Of a stretch of 64,000 nucleotides of DNA, positions 45,366 through 53,278 are shown one piece after another. The notes beneath the pieces were generated by a model. That model was not told where the DNA came from. It did not search any database and worked only from the letters and a program-made list of their open reading frames with translations. Source of the DNA: Thiothrix unzii. Lineage in GTDB: Bacteria; Pseudomonadota; Gammaproteobacteria; Thiotrichales; Thiotrichaceae. Location of the stretch: positions 1,798,001 through 1,862,000 of the forward strand of contig NZ_CP072793.1 in NCBI RefSeq assembly GCF_017901175.1. The letters are read 5' to 3'. Made by a program: the position numbers and the translations under genes. Position 1 is the first letter of the stretch; each line of letters begins with the position of its first letter.

Positions 45366-46005
45366 AACCCCGCAAAGCCTGCTGATCGTGGACGATCACC
45401 CCCTGTTTCGCAAAGGCGTGCGCTATTTGGTCAATATGGTGCCTGATTTCATCATTGTCGGCGAAGCCTCCTGCGGGCAGGAAGGCATCGACATGGCGTT
45501 GGAACTTGCCCCCGACATGATCTTGCTCGACCTGAACATGAAAGACATGAGCGGCATTGAGGTATTAAAAGTCATCAAAGCCTCTGGCAGCGATGCACGG
45601 GTGGTGATGCTCACGGTTTCCGATCAGGCGAGTGATTTGGTGGCAGCGTTACGCGCAGGTGCAGACGGCTATTTGCTCAAGGAAATGGAACCTGAAGATT
45701 TGGTGGAAAAGCTGGCGGAAGCGGCGGCGGGACGCATTACCCTCACCGAACGCCTGATCAACTTGCTGGCACACGCGATGCGCCACGACGCGATTCATCC
45801 CAAAACGCCTTCAGAAGCAGGCTTGACTGAACAGGAACAACGCATTTTGGAGCGAGTCGCAGCGGGTAAAAGCAATAAGCTGGTCGCACGGGAACTGGGC
45901 ATTACCGAAGGCACAGTCAAAGTTCACGTCAAGCATTTACTACGCAAACTCAACCTGCGGTCGCGGGTGGAAGCAGCGGTGTGGTTTGTGGATCAGCAGA
46001 AGTGA
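45355..46005 (+). CDS. narL: Nitrate/nitrite response regulator NarL
   Basis: A 216-residue NarL/FixJ-type regulator. The receiver domain has acidic pocket VDDHP, phospho-acceptor Asp59 in LLDLNMKDM, and Thr/Lys positions in MLTVSD and YLLKEME. The GerE-type HTH (about 145-216) has LTEQEQRILERVAAGKSNKLVARELGITEGTVKVHVKHLLRKL, split here as the family block. The ATG 45355 has AAGGA upstream and overlaps narX. Its 3' end overlaps the convergent CBS gene by 56 bp. It probably acts at the three NarL-type palindromes in the window. Confidence 0.93.
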   Translation: MPLETPQSLLIVDDHPLFRKGVRYLVNMVPDFIIVGEASCGQEGIDMALELAPDMILLDLNMKDMSGIEVLKVIKASGSDARVVMLTVSDQASDLVAALRAGADGYLLKEMEPEDLVEKLAEAAAGRITLTERLINLLAHAMRHDAIHPKTPSEAGLTEQEQRILERVAAGKSNKLVARELGITEGTVKVHVKHLLRKLNLRSRVEAAVWFVDQQK

Positions 46006-46561
46006 AGCGCAAAATGTCGGAACGGGTGACTATCCCGACGACTTGCCGTTGATCATCAACAATCACAAGGCGCGTTACTTGATAACGGCGCATCAGCTCC
46101 AACCCCTCTTTCAAGGTTTGCTGGGGTTCGGCACTAACCACGGAACGGATCATGACTTCACCTACAGTACTCGTGGGACTGGTTGAGATCGGGTGTGGGT
46201 GTAACCACGAATCAAGGGCTTTTTTCATCCGTGAAGTTTGGGCAGCCCTCACTGGCACACCAAAACCTGCCATCAAATCACCTTCAGTAATAATGCCTAC
46301 CAGCATCTTATTTTCCACTACAGGCAAACCGCTAATACGTTTTTCCAACATTAACCGCGAAGCTTCCATCAAGAAAGCCTCAGCACTTACTGTGATGGCA
46401 GGTTGCGCCATTAAGGCTGACAACGGGTAAGCCGCTTTTTCACGGATAACGGAATGAGTCACAGCAGATTGATAAATCGACCATAGTTCATCGGGCAATA
46501 TACTGGGTTCTTCACTGTAGCTTTGTAAAGCGGCAATAAAGTCCTGTTTTTCCAACGTCAT
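45950..46561 (-). CDS. CBS-domain-pair protein, likely NarL-regulated
   Basis: A 203-residue soluble protein with two CBS motifs: MAQPAITVSAEAFLMEASRLMLEKRISGLPVVENKMLVGIITEGDLM split over residues 50-97, and a second at about 130-190 (SVVSAEPQQTLKEGLELMRRYQVTRLVIVDD, VVGIVTRSDILRF). CBS pairs bind adenine nucleotides and act as energy or ligand sensors. GAGG lies 8 nt upstream of the ATG. A perfect TACCAC palindrome is 94 bp upstream, so it probably belongs to the nitrate regulon. Its 3' end overlaps narL tail to tail by 56 bp, which could create antisense interference. Confidence 0.8.
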   Translation of the reverse strand: MTLEKQDFIAALQSYSEEPSILPDELWSIYQSAVTHSVIREKAAYPLSALMAQPAITVSAEAFLMEASRLMLEKRISGLPVVENKMLVGIITEGDLMAGFGVPVRAAQTSRMKKALDSWLHPHPISTSPTSTVGEVMIRSVVSAEPQQTLKEGLELMRRYQVTRLVIVDDQRQVVGIVTRSDILRFTSADPQTTPLLPPATAG

Positions 46562-46655
46562 GGCGGTATCCTCGTAATTTATCGCGTGACTTGCGGATAC
46601 CCTAGCCTAACCATCATTATTCCGTGGGACAATTACACTTTGGACGTAACCGAAC

Positions 46656-46671
46656 TACCACGTAGGTGGTA
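46656..46671 (-). promoter_or_regulatory. NarL-type operator upstream of the CBS gene (site C)
   Basis: TACCACGTAGGTGGTA is a perfect hexamer inverted repeat (TACCAC-N4-GTGGTA), the best match of the three NarL-type sites. It lies 94 bp before the CBS start codon and 68 bp past the nasA stop codon, so the CBS gene is its likely target. Confidence 0.62.
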
Positions 46672-46739
46672 TTTTATTGGCTTGAAAAATAAACTCCTAA
46701 AAATTAATACGCTGACTGCTTCCGGCGAGCGAAAGTGCT

Positions 46740-49454
46740 TTAACTCAGTAACGCCTGTAATTCCGGCAAACACGAGCCGCAATTCGTGCCTGCATTCAAA
46801 CAACGCCCAATCGCCTCCACGCTGCTCAAACCCTGTTCGGCAATCACTTTACGGATGGTTTTTTCGCCGACGTTGAAACACGCACACACCATCCGCCCTT
46901 TGTCTTCGCCAGCCACCGCCGGTTTGCCTGCCAGCAAACTGGTGCGATCTGCTGGGGAAAGCGTTTCATGGGCAAACAAGCTGACTAGCCAATCGCGGGG
47001 GGGCAAACGGGCGGCGGATGCGCTGATGAATAAGCAGCTTTCCAGTTGATCACCCGTGAAACGAGCGGCTCGGTAGGTTTGGCGGGCAACGTCGAGGTAT
47101 TCTGTCCAGTTCACGTCGTCGGCGTGTTGGCATAGCAAGTCGCGGGCGAAGGTTGCCCAATCGGCTGCGGGTTGCTGGCCTGCGAGTTCGTAACGCCAAG
47201 CGTTGTGGACTTTGATGGCAGTCCAGTAAGTGTAAGAGGGCGTATGCAATACGCCCCTACCGTGAATATTCGTAGGGGCGTATTGCATACGCCCTCCTTC
47301 GAGAGCAGCGAGGGCGAGTTTTCTTCGCGAAATCAAAAAACCCTGCCAAGCCGCTCCATACGCCTCAATCGCCACCGCCGCGTGCTTACTCTCCGGCTGC
47401 CCCGAAATCGGGTCAACGTTTGCCGGAATCAATGCCCCCACGCCTGCCGCGCCACTGAATTGCCCGCTCCAGTGCATCGGCACAAACAGGCTGCCGCGTT
47501 GCTGGTCACGACTGGTTTTCACCTTGACCAATATGGATTGGGTGGCGGTGTAGATCCGTGCAATTCCGCCGTCTTGCAAGCCTTGATTACGCGCATCACA
47601 TGGGTGCATTTCCACGTAAGGTTCGGCGACGTGCGCGGACAAACGCGGCGAAATGCCGGTGCGCGTCAGCGTGTGCCAATGGTCACGCACCCGTCCGGTA
47701 TTCAATACAAACGGGAATTCGGGCGTGCGTTGTGATTGCGGCAAACGCGGTTGCACGGCGATGAATTGCGCCTTGCCAGATGGCGTGAAAAATTTTCCAT
47801 CAGCAAACAGGCGTGTCGTCCCCTGCCCTGCGGCATCCAGCGGCCATTGCGTCGGTGGTAACTGGTCGTAATCCGCCGCTGTCAGCGTTTGCCACGCGCC
47901 TAGGTTAAAGCAACGTTCGCCGTGATTTTCAAATGCGGATAAAGCAGCATGTTCGCGGAAAATTTCGTGAGCGGATTGATAAGGGAATGCCGAGCCAAAG
48001 CCCATTTCCTGCGCCACCTCAGCCAAGATTTGCCAATCCTGCTTGGCTTCGCCCGGTGCTGGCAAAAACGGCGGTTGGCGTGAAATCGTGCGGTCGCTGT
48101 TGGTAACAGTGCCGTCGCGTTCACCCCATGTCAGCGCGGGCAAACGGATGTGCGCCAAATCCACTGTATCGGTGTTGCGCACGCAATCGGATACCACCAC
48201 CAGCTCGCACGCCAGCAAGGCGCGGCGCACTTGCGCACTGTCCGGCAAACTCACCGCCGGATTTGTGCCCATAATCCACACCGCTTTGACTTTGCCCGCT
48301 TCCATCGCGTGGAACAAATCCACCGCTTTCAGCCCAGCGTAGGGCGCAATGCGCGGGGATTGCCAGAAACGTTGCACCAAATCGCGGTGCTGTGGATTGT
48401 CGATGTCGAGATGCGCCGCAAGCTGGTTGGCAAGTCCGCCAACTTCGCGTCCGCCCATTGCATTCGGTTGTCCGGTGAAGGAAAACGCGCCAGCCCCGAC
48501 CTTACCGATACGCCCGGTCAGCAGATGGCAATTGATCAGCGCATTGCCTTTGTCCACGCCGCTGGAGGATTGGTTGATGCCTTGCGAAAACACCGTGACC
48601 ACCCGTTGCGTCGCGGCAAACAGCTTGAAGAACTGTTCCACAGCTTCAACCGTGAGGTTGCATTGGGCTGCAACAGCTTGCGCTGAGGGTGCGGTGGTTT
48701 TCGCCAGCTCTACCGCCTGCTCCATGCCCTTGGTAGATTGGCTGACGAACGCAGCATCGGTATGCCCGTTTTCCGCCAGCCATGCCAGCAAGCCATTGAA
48801 CAGGAACACATCCGTCCCCGGCGCAAGCCCCAAGTGCAGATCGGCAAGGTCGGCGGTTTGGGTACGGCGCGGGTCAATCGTAACCACTTGTAACGCCGGA
48901 TTGAGCTTTTTCGCTTTGACCATGCGCTGGTACAGCACGGGGTGACACCATGCGGCATTGCTGCCCACCAGCACGATGAGTTCCGCCGCTTCCAAATCTT
49001 CATAGCTGCACGACACGAGGTCTTCGCCGAAAGCGCGTTTGTGCGCCGCCACTGCCGACGACATGCACAGGCGCGAATTGGTGTCGATATTCGCCGAGCC
49101 GAGGTAGCCTTTCATCAGCTTGTTGGCAACGTAATAATCTTCGGTCAGCAGTTGACCGGAGACGTAGAACGCCACTGCATCCGCGCCGTGTTCTGCGATG
49201 ATTTGCTGGAAACGGCTGGCGATGGTGGACGTTGCGACATCCCAGCTCACGCGCTGCCCGTCGATTTCGGGGTAGAGCAAGCGTTGCGGGTGATCCAGTG
49301 TTTCCGCCAAGGCTGTGCCTTTGGAGCATAGCCTGCCGAGGTTGGCGGGGTGTTCCTTGTCGGGGCGTACCTTAAATACGCCCGCCGCGTCTTGTTCGAC
49401 GATGACCCCGCAGCCTACGCCGCAGTAGGGGCAGGTGGTTTTGGTTGTTTTCAT
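46740..49454 (-). CDS. nasA: Assimilatory nitrate reductase NasA with C-terminal BFD-like 2Fe-2S domain
   Basis: A 904-residue cytoplasmic Mo-bisMGD enzyme. The N-terminal 4Fe-4S site is CPYCGVGCGVIVEQ...LCSKG. The molybdopterin core has GSNAAWCHPVLYQRM, SQGINQSSSGVDKGNALINCHLLTGRIGKVGAG and NTGRVRDHWHT. The C-terminal BFD-like domain has CACFNVGEKTIRKV and GTNCGSCLPEL. Around residues 725-750 the family block FLISRR...WRYELAG is interrupted by repeat-encoded residues (GGRMQYAPT...GRGVLHTPS). It overlaps nirD by 4 nt (ATGA). Control is by the sigma-54 promoter and ANTAR leader before nirB. Confidence 0.93.
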   Translation of the reverse strand: MKTTKTTCPYCGVGCGVIVEQDAAGVFKVRPDKEHPANLGRLCSKGTALAETLDHPQRLLYPEIDGQRVSWDVATSTIASRFQQIIAEHGADAVAFYVSGQLLTEDYYVANKLMKGYLGSANIDTNSRLCMSSAVAAHKRAFGEDLVSCSYEDLEAAELIVLVGSNAAWCHPVLYQRMVKAKKLNPALQVVTIDPRRTQTADLADLHLGLAPGTDVFLFNGLLAWLAENGHTDAAFVSQSTKGMEQAVELAKTTAPSAQAVAAQCNLTVEAVEQFFKLFAATQRVVTVFSQGINQSSSGVDKGNALINCHLLTGRIGKVGAGAFSFTGQPNAMGGREVGGLANQLAAHLDIDNPQHRDLVQRFWQSPRIAPYAGLKAVDLFHAMEAGKVKAVWIMGTNPAVSLPDSAQVRRALLACELVVVSDCVRNTDTVDLAHIRLPALTWGERDGTVTNSDRTISRQPPFLPAPGEAKQDWQILAEVAQEMGFGSAFPYQSAHEIFREHAALSAFENHGERCFNLGAWQTLTAADYDQLPPTQWPLDAAGQGTTRLFADGKFFTPSGKAQFIAVQPRLPQSQRTPEFPFVLNTGRVRDHWHTLTRTGISPRLSAHVAEPYVEMHPCDARNQGLQDGGIARIYTATQSILVKVKTSRDQQRGSLFVPMHWSGQFSGAAGVGALIPANVDPISGQPESKHAAVAIEAYGAAWQGFLISRRKLALAALEGGRMQYAPTNIHGRGVLHTPSYTYWTAIKVHNAWRYELAGQQPAADWATFARDLLCQHADDVNWTEYLDVARQTYRAARFTGDQLESCLFISASAARLPPRDWLVSLFAHETLSPADRTSLLAGKPAVAGEDKGRMVCACFNVGEKTIRKVIAEQGLSSVEAIGRCLNAGTNCGSCLPELQALLS
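47236..47296. repeat. Double-hairpin palindromic repeat inside nasA coding sequence
   Basis: Two 25-bp arms (47236-47260 and 47272-47296) are perfect reverse complements around an 11-bp centre. Each arm itself contains GGGCGTAT-GCA-ATACGCCC, so each can fold alone. It resembles a REP/BIME-type or small MITE-like repeat and is translated in frame in nasA, adding roughly 20-25 residues. Confidence 0.85.
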
Positions 49455-49759
49455 AGTTGCAAATACACCCTGCCCCCCTCCACCTTCACCGCAAACACAT
49501 TGCTACACCCATGATCCGGCGCAAGCGCGTTGCCGCTGCTCAGGTCGATCTTCCAATTGTGCAAGGGGCAAGTGACGGTCGAGCCGTGCATAATCCCCTG
49601 CGACAACGGCCCACCTTTGTGCGGGCAAGCATCACGAATCGCGTACACCTGATCGTCTGAGCCGCGAAACACGGCGATGTCGGTGTCACGGGTTTTGATC
49701 AGGCGCGAACCGAGTACCGGAATGTTGTTTAATTCGACGACTTCTATCCATTTACTCAT
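49451..49759 (-). CDS. nirD: Nitrite reductase small subunit NirD
   Basis: A 102-residue Rieske-fold protein. The cluster ligands are visible as DACPHKGGPLSQG (CxH) and VTCPLHNWKIDL (CxxH), so it keeps the 2Fe-2S site that some NirD proteins lack. It partners NirB in NADH-dependent nitrite reduction to ammonia. It lies 12 bp after nirB and overlaps nasA by 4 nt. Confidence 0.92.
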   Translation of the reverse strand: MSKWIEVVELNNIPVLGSRLIKTRDTDIAVFRGSDDQVYAIRDACPHKGGPLSQGIMHGSTVTCPLHNWKIDLSSGNALAPDHGCSNVFAVKVEGGRVYLQL

Positions 49760-49771
49760 GGTTATGTACTC

Positions 49772-52213
49772 CTAGGCTTCGATCATGATCGGGGTGAATT
49801 CAGCGGCTTCTGCACCGTCGGCGCGGGCTTTCCATGGGTCGATTTGCGCGGGCTGTTGCGAAATCAGGAAACGCTCGTACAAGGCTTTGCGGTTGGCGGC
49901 ATCGCTTAAAATCGCGGTTTTGACCTTTTCCAAGCCGACGCGCTCGATCCACGGCGCGGTACGTTCCAGATAATGCGCGTCTTCGCGGTAGAATTGGCAG
50001 AATGCACCCGTGTATTCCAACACTTGCGCTTCGGTTTCAACCTTGCATAGCAAGTCAGTAACGCGCACTTTGATACCGCCGTTGCCGCCGATGTGCAATT
50101 CGTAGCCGGAATCGACGCACACCACGCCGATGTCCTTGATGGTCGCTTCCGCACAATTGCGCGGGCAACCGGACACCGCCAGCTTGAACTTGTGCGGCAT
50201 CCACGAACCCCAGGTGAGTTCTTCCAGCTTCACGCCGAGTCCGGTGGAATCTTGCGTGCCGAAACGACACCATTCGCTGCCGACGCAAGTTTTCACGGTA
50301 CGCATCGCCTTGCCGTAAGCGTGACCCGACACGAAACCCGCCGCGCTCAAATCCTTCCACATCGCAGGCAACTGCTCTTTTTTGATACCGAACATATCAA
50401 TGCGCTGCCCGCCCGTGACTTTCATGGTCGGCACTTGGTATTTGTCGGCAACGTCGGCAATGGCGCGTAATTGGTCAGAAGTACACATCCCGCCAAACAT
50501 GCGCGGCACGACCGAATACGAACCGTCTTTCTGGATATTGCCGTGGGCGCGTTCGTTGATGTAACGCGATTGCGCATCGTCCACGTATTCAGTCGGGTAA
50601 GCGCACAGCAGGTAATAATTGAGCGCGTTCCGGCACGACGGGCAACCATCCGGCGTTTTCCACTCGAAATGTTCGCGCACCGCAGGCATGGTTTTCAGGC
50701 TGTGCTGAATAATGCCGTGGCGGATGTCGTCGTGGGTGTAATCGGTACATTTGCACAGCGGTTTGGTTTTCGGCGTGGCGGAATAGTCGCCGCCAACAGT
50801 GTGCGCCAGCAAGGATTCGACCAAGCCGGTACACGAGCCGCACGAAGCCGAAGCCTTGGTATGCGCTCGTACTTCATCCAGCGTGAACAGTTTTTTCTCG
50901 GTAATCGCTTTTACAATGTCGCCTTTGCACACGCCGTTACAGCCGCAAATTTCGGCATTGTCCGGCAAGCTGGCAACGCGGGTGTCGGGATTATGCCCGG
51001 AATCGCCCAAATGGTGTTGCCCGAATAGCAGGGTGTCGCGGAAGGCGGACACGTCTGTGCCGTCTTTCATCAACTGGAAATACCAACTGCCATCGACGGT
51101 ATCGCCGTACAGCACTGCGCCCTTGACCTGATTGTCTTGCAGCACGATCTTTTTGTACGTGCCGGACGCAGCATCTTTGAACACGATGTCTTCGGTTTGG
51201 TCATTGCCGGTGAAATCGCCAGCGGAAAACAACTCAATGCCCGTCACTTTCAGCTTGGTGGACGTGACCGTGCCGACGTAGCGGGCAATGCCGTGTTTGG
51301 CGAGGTGGTTGGCGGCGACTTTGGCTTGCTCAAACAGCGGAGCTACCAAGCCGTAGGCAATGCCACGATGTTGTACGCATTCGCCAATCGCGTAGATTTT
51401 CGGGTCGGTAATGGTTTGCATGGTGTCGCTGACCACAATGCCACGTTCGCAATACAATCCGGCGGATTTGCCGAGTGCAGTATTAGGTTTGATGCCGACT
51501 GCCATCACCACCAAATCGGCGGGAATTTCGGTGCCGTTTTTGAAACGCACGGCGGTGACGCGCTCTTGCCCAAGGATTTCAGCGGTGCTGTGTTCCATCA
51601 GGAAAGTCATGCCACGCTCTGCCAGCGATTTTTGCAACATGGCAGCAGCGGGTTTGTCGAGCTGGCGTTCCATCAGGGTGTCGAGCAAGTGCACAACGGT
51701 GACGTTCATACCTTGCTTCATCAAGCCGTTTGCCGCTTCCAGCCCCAGCAAGCCGCCGCCGATGACGACCGCGTGTTGGTAACGGCTGGCAGTGTCGAGC
51801 ATGGTATCCACGTCTTTGATGTCGCGGAAACCGATCACGCCCGTTTTATCCGCACCGGGCAAGGGCAGCATGAACGGCACGGAACCCGTGGCAATAATCA
51901 GGCGGTCGTAATGCGCTACCGTGCCGTCGGTGGCGATGACTTCGCGGCGGGCGCGGTTGATTTGCTCGACCTTTTTGCCTTTGTGCAAGGTGATGCCGTT
52001 GTCGATGTACCACTGTTCGCCGTTGAGCATGATTTGCTCGATGGTCTTTTCGCTGGCAAGCACCGGCGAGAGCATGATGCGGTTGTAGTTACCGTAAGGT
52101 TCTTCGCCGAATACCGTGATGTTGTAGTGGTCGGGGGCAAGTTTAAGCAGTTCTTCGAGGGTGCGTACCCCTGCCATACCGTTGCCGATCAGTACTAAAT
52201 TTTCTTTGTGCAT
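49772..52213 (-). CDS. nirB: NAD(P)H nitrite reductase large subunit NirB
   Basis: An 813-residue cytoplasmic enzyme. The N-terminal FAD/NAD oxidoreductase part has VLIGNGMAGVRTLEELL and AVVIGGGLLGLEAANGL. The central BFD-like 2Fe-2S part has CGCNGVCKGDIVKAI and CGSCTGLVESLL. The C-terminal sirohaem/4Fe-4S part has CVGSEWCRFGTQDS and SGCPRNCAEATIKD. It reduces nitrite to ammonium. The start ATG 52213 (MHKENLVLIG) has AGGAG 8 nt upstream, placed just after the leader terminator. First gene of nirB-nirD-nasA. Confidence 0.95.
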   Translation of the reverse strand: MHKENLVLIGNGMAGVRTLEELLKLAPDHYNITVFGEEPYGNYNRIMLSPVLASEKTIEQIMLNGEQWYIDNGITLHKGKKVEQINRARREVIATDGTVAHYDRLIIATGSVPFMLPLPGADKTGVIGFRDIKDVDTMLDTASRYQHAVVIGGGLLGLEAANGLMKQGMNVTVVHLLDTLMERQLDKPAAAMLQKSLAERGMTFLMEHSTAEILGQERVTAVRFKNGTEIPADLVVMAVGIKPNTALGKSAGLYCERGIVVSDTMQTITDPKIYAIGECVQHRGIAYGLVAPLFEQAKVAANHLAKHGIARYVGTVTSTKLKVTGIELFSAGDFTGNDQTEDIVFKDAASGTYKKIVLQDNQVKGAVLYGDTVDGSWYFQLMKDGTDVSAFRDTLLFGQHHLGDSGHNPDTRVASLPDNAEICGCNGVCKGDIVKAITEKKLFTLDEVRAHTKASASCGSCTGLVESLLAHTVGGDYSATPKTKPLCKCTDYTHDDIRHGIIQHSLKTMPAVREHFEWKTPDGCPSCRNALNYYLLCAYPTEYVDDAQSRYINERAHGNIQKDGSYSVVPRMFGGMCTSDQLRAIADVADKYQVPTMKVTGGQRIDMFGIKKEQLPAMWKDLSAAGFVSGHAYGKAMRTVKTCVGSEWCRFGTQDSTGLGVKLEELTWGSWMPHKFKLAVSGCPRNCAEATIKDIGVVCVDSGYELHIGGNGGIKVRVTDLLCKVETEAQVLEYTGAFCQFYREDAHYLERTAPWIERVGLEKVKTAILSDAANRKALYERFLISQQPAQIDPWKARADGAEAAEFTPIMIEA

Positions 52214-52232
52214 TGTTGCGTCTCCTGAAAAC

Positions 52233-52280
52233 AAAAAAGCCCTGAACCGTTACGCCGGAGAGGGCGTAGGGTTCAGGGCT
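52233..52280 (-). terminator. Intrinsic terminator in the nirB leader
   Basis: AGCCCUGAACC and GGUUCAGGGCU form an 11-bp stem with an inner UACGCC / GGCGUA helix, followed on the minus strand by a U-run. It ends 20 nt before the nirB ATG. Without antitermination most transcripts should stop here. Confidence 0.88.
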
Positions 52281-52347
52281 TCGTTACCCGTGATATGTGT
52301 GTCACGCAACAGTGCGTGGTGGGCTGTACCTCGATCGCCGTTGACCG
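52281..52347 (-). promoter_or_regulatory. ANTAR (NasT) antiterminator leader of nirBD-nasA
   Basis: Two hairpins on the minus strand each have a 5-bp stem and a 6-nt loop with A at position 1 and G at position 4. P1 is CGGUC-AACGGC-GAUCG (52347-52332, with one G-U pair). P2 is CACGC-ACUGUU-GCGUG (52318-52303). This is the known ANTAR recognition motif, and it is followed by the terminator at 52280-52233. NasT encoded at 62361-62945 is the expected binder. Confidence 0.82.
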
Positions 52348-52369
52348 GGGGTAGCGTTTGGGGGGAGTT

Positions 52370-52387
52370 ATGCAAGGGTTGTGCCAG
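52370..52387 (-). promoter_or_regulatory. Sigma-54 promoter of nirBD-nasA
   Basis: The minus strand reads CTGGCACAACCCTTGCAT, matching TGGCAC-N5-TTGCW at all core bases with GG/GC spacing intact. Transcription would begin at about 52360, just before the P1 hairpin. It implies control by NtrC or another sigma-54 activator. Confidence 0.85.
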
Positions 52388-52392
52388 CGTTA

Positions 52393-52446
52393 CCCCCCCA
52401 TCCCCAGCCCTTCCCCCGCAAGGGGTGAAGGGGGTAGGAGGGAGAG
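52393..52446 (-). repeat. Dispersed G/C-rich repeat, copy 3 (upstream of the nirB promoter)
   Basis: The same core as copies 1 and 2, in reverse orientation (CCCTTCCCCCGCAAGGGG on the plus strand), 5 bp upstream of the sigma-54 -24 element. It occupies the region where activator sites or spacing to them might lie. Confidence 0.72.
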
Positions 52447-52519
52447 AATGGTGTATTAGGGTGCGCTAATTTAGGGAGTGAGTGGGGAGGTTTGCACTGG
52501 AATGGGGAATTCAAGCATT

Positions 52520-52575
52520 AAGGACGATAATCCATAAATCGTCCTTGAAATAAGGATGATTTCTTCAAAATCATC
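52520..52575. other. Two adjacent stem-loops between nirB promoter and Uma2 remnant
   Basis: AAGGACGAT / ATCGTCCTT (52520-52546) is a perfect 9-bp stem. GATGATTT / AAATCATC (52555-52575) is a perfect 8-bp stem with a 5-nt loop. They lie just past the 3' end of the Uma2 remnant and may end its transcript. Confidence 0.45.
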
Positions 52576-52582
52576 ATTGGGC

Positions 52583-52903
52583 TTACGTTTTGGCGGTTGA
52601 GATCAGAATCGGACTTTCGCGGACATAGGTATCTTGCGAGGGGTCATCGTTACACACCACCATCAAATCGGGGTAGCGAAAACGCTTGGCGGTGGTTTTT
52701 ACCAGTATGTTACTGGTCATCGGTTCACAAGGTTTGCCGCGCTGGTGGTTCCAGATTAACGCATATAAATTGCCTGCAATACGGTTATGGTTGGTGCTTG
52801 CCCCTGCCCTTGCGTACACCTTTCCCTCGACGTATTCGTATCGCTGTTCGCCTGCAAGGTAGTCTTCGACGCTGAGGTAATCGCGTGGGTGTACTGGTGG
52901 CAT
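52583..52903 (-). pseudogene. Truncated Uma2-family (DUF820) endonuclease-like gene
   Basis: The 106 residues match the N-terminal half of Uma2 proteins (DYLSVEDYLAGE, YEYVEGKVYARAGAS, YPDLMVVCNDDPS, ESPILI). The usual continuation after ESPxLI (VEVLSPST-like, with the last catalytic residues) is missing; the frame ends STAKT. The family is normally about 180-190 residues. The 3' half is lost, so this is probably a remnant. Confidence 0.68.
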
Positions 52904-53271
52904 CGGGCTTTCTCCTAAACGAGTTTTTCATTTGAGGTTAGCACACGCGCCAAAATGGCGGTATTTTACTGCGAATGTGTGCTTGATTCGTGGGTATTTT
53001 TCGTCAGCTTATGGTAGAGTTTCAGGCAATTCGTCAAACGCTGGCGACAACCCAATACACGCCATACCAATTATAACAACACGCGACTGACCCTATGCCG
53101 GTTTCGACGTGGTAGGGCGGTAGCGTGTTTACGATTTGTATGGGATTTTGAAGGACGGCAATCACAATCCCAGAATATGCGGAACGCTTGACGAACTAAA
53201 TGGGCAGTCGCTGCTTTTTGGTTGAGCAGGGACTGGTTATTCTGATATTCATGAACGCCGTCCAATAAACT
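52904..53271. other. Gene-free region before the AT-rich cassette-like gene
   Basis: No supported gene is seen in this stretch. A minus-strand open frame at 53071-53298 has no recognisable domain. GGACGGC (53153-53159) and GCCGTCC (53257-53263) could pair over about 110 nt, but no upstream RYYYAAC core is visible, so a complete preceding attC site is not supported. Confidence 0.4.
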
Positions 53272-53278
53272 GTTGGCT
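53272..53278 (+). other. Possible integron core site (left cassette boundary)
   Basis: GTTGGCT lies 49 bp before the AT-rich gene. It is the exact reverse complement of AGCCAAC at 56938-56944. In an integron cassette the left-boundary R' core complements the cassette's own R'' core in this way. It deviates from GTTRRRY at one position. Confidence 0.42.

Noticed and set aside
51137-52198. Plus-strand open frame of 353 codons opposite nirB
   Set aside because: A shadow of nirB without domain features.
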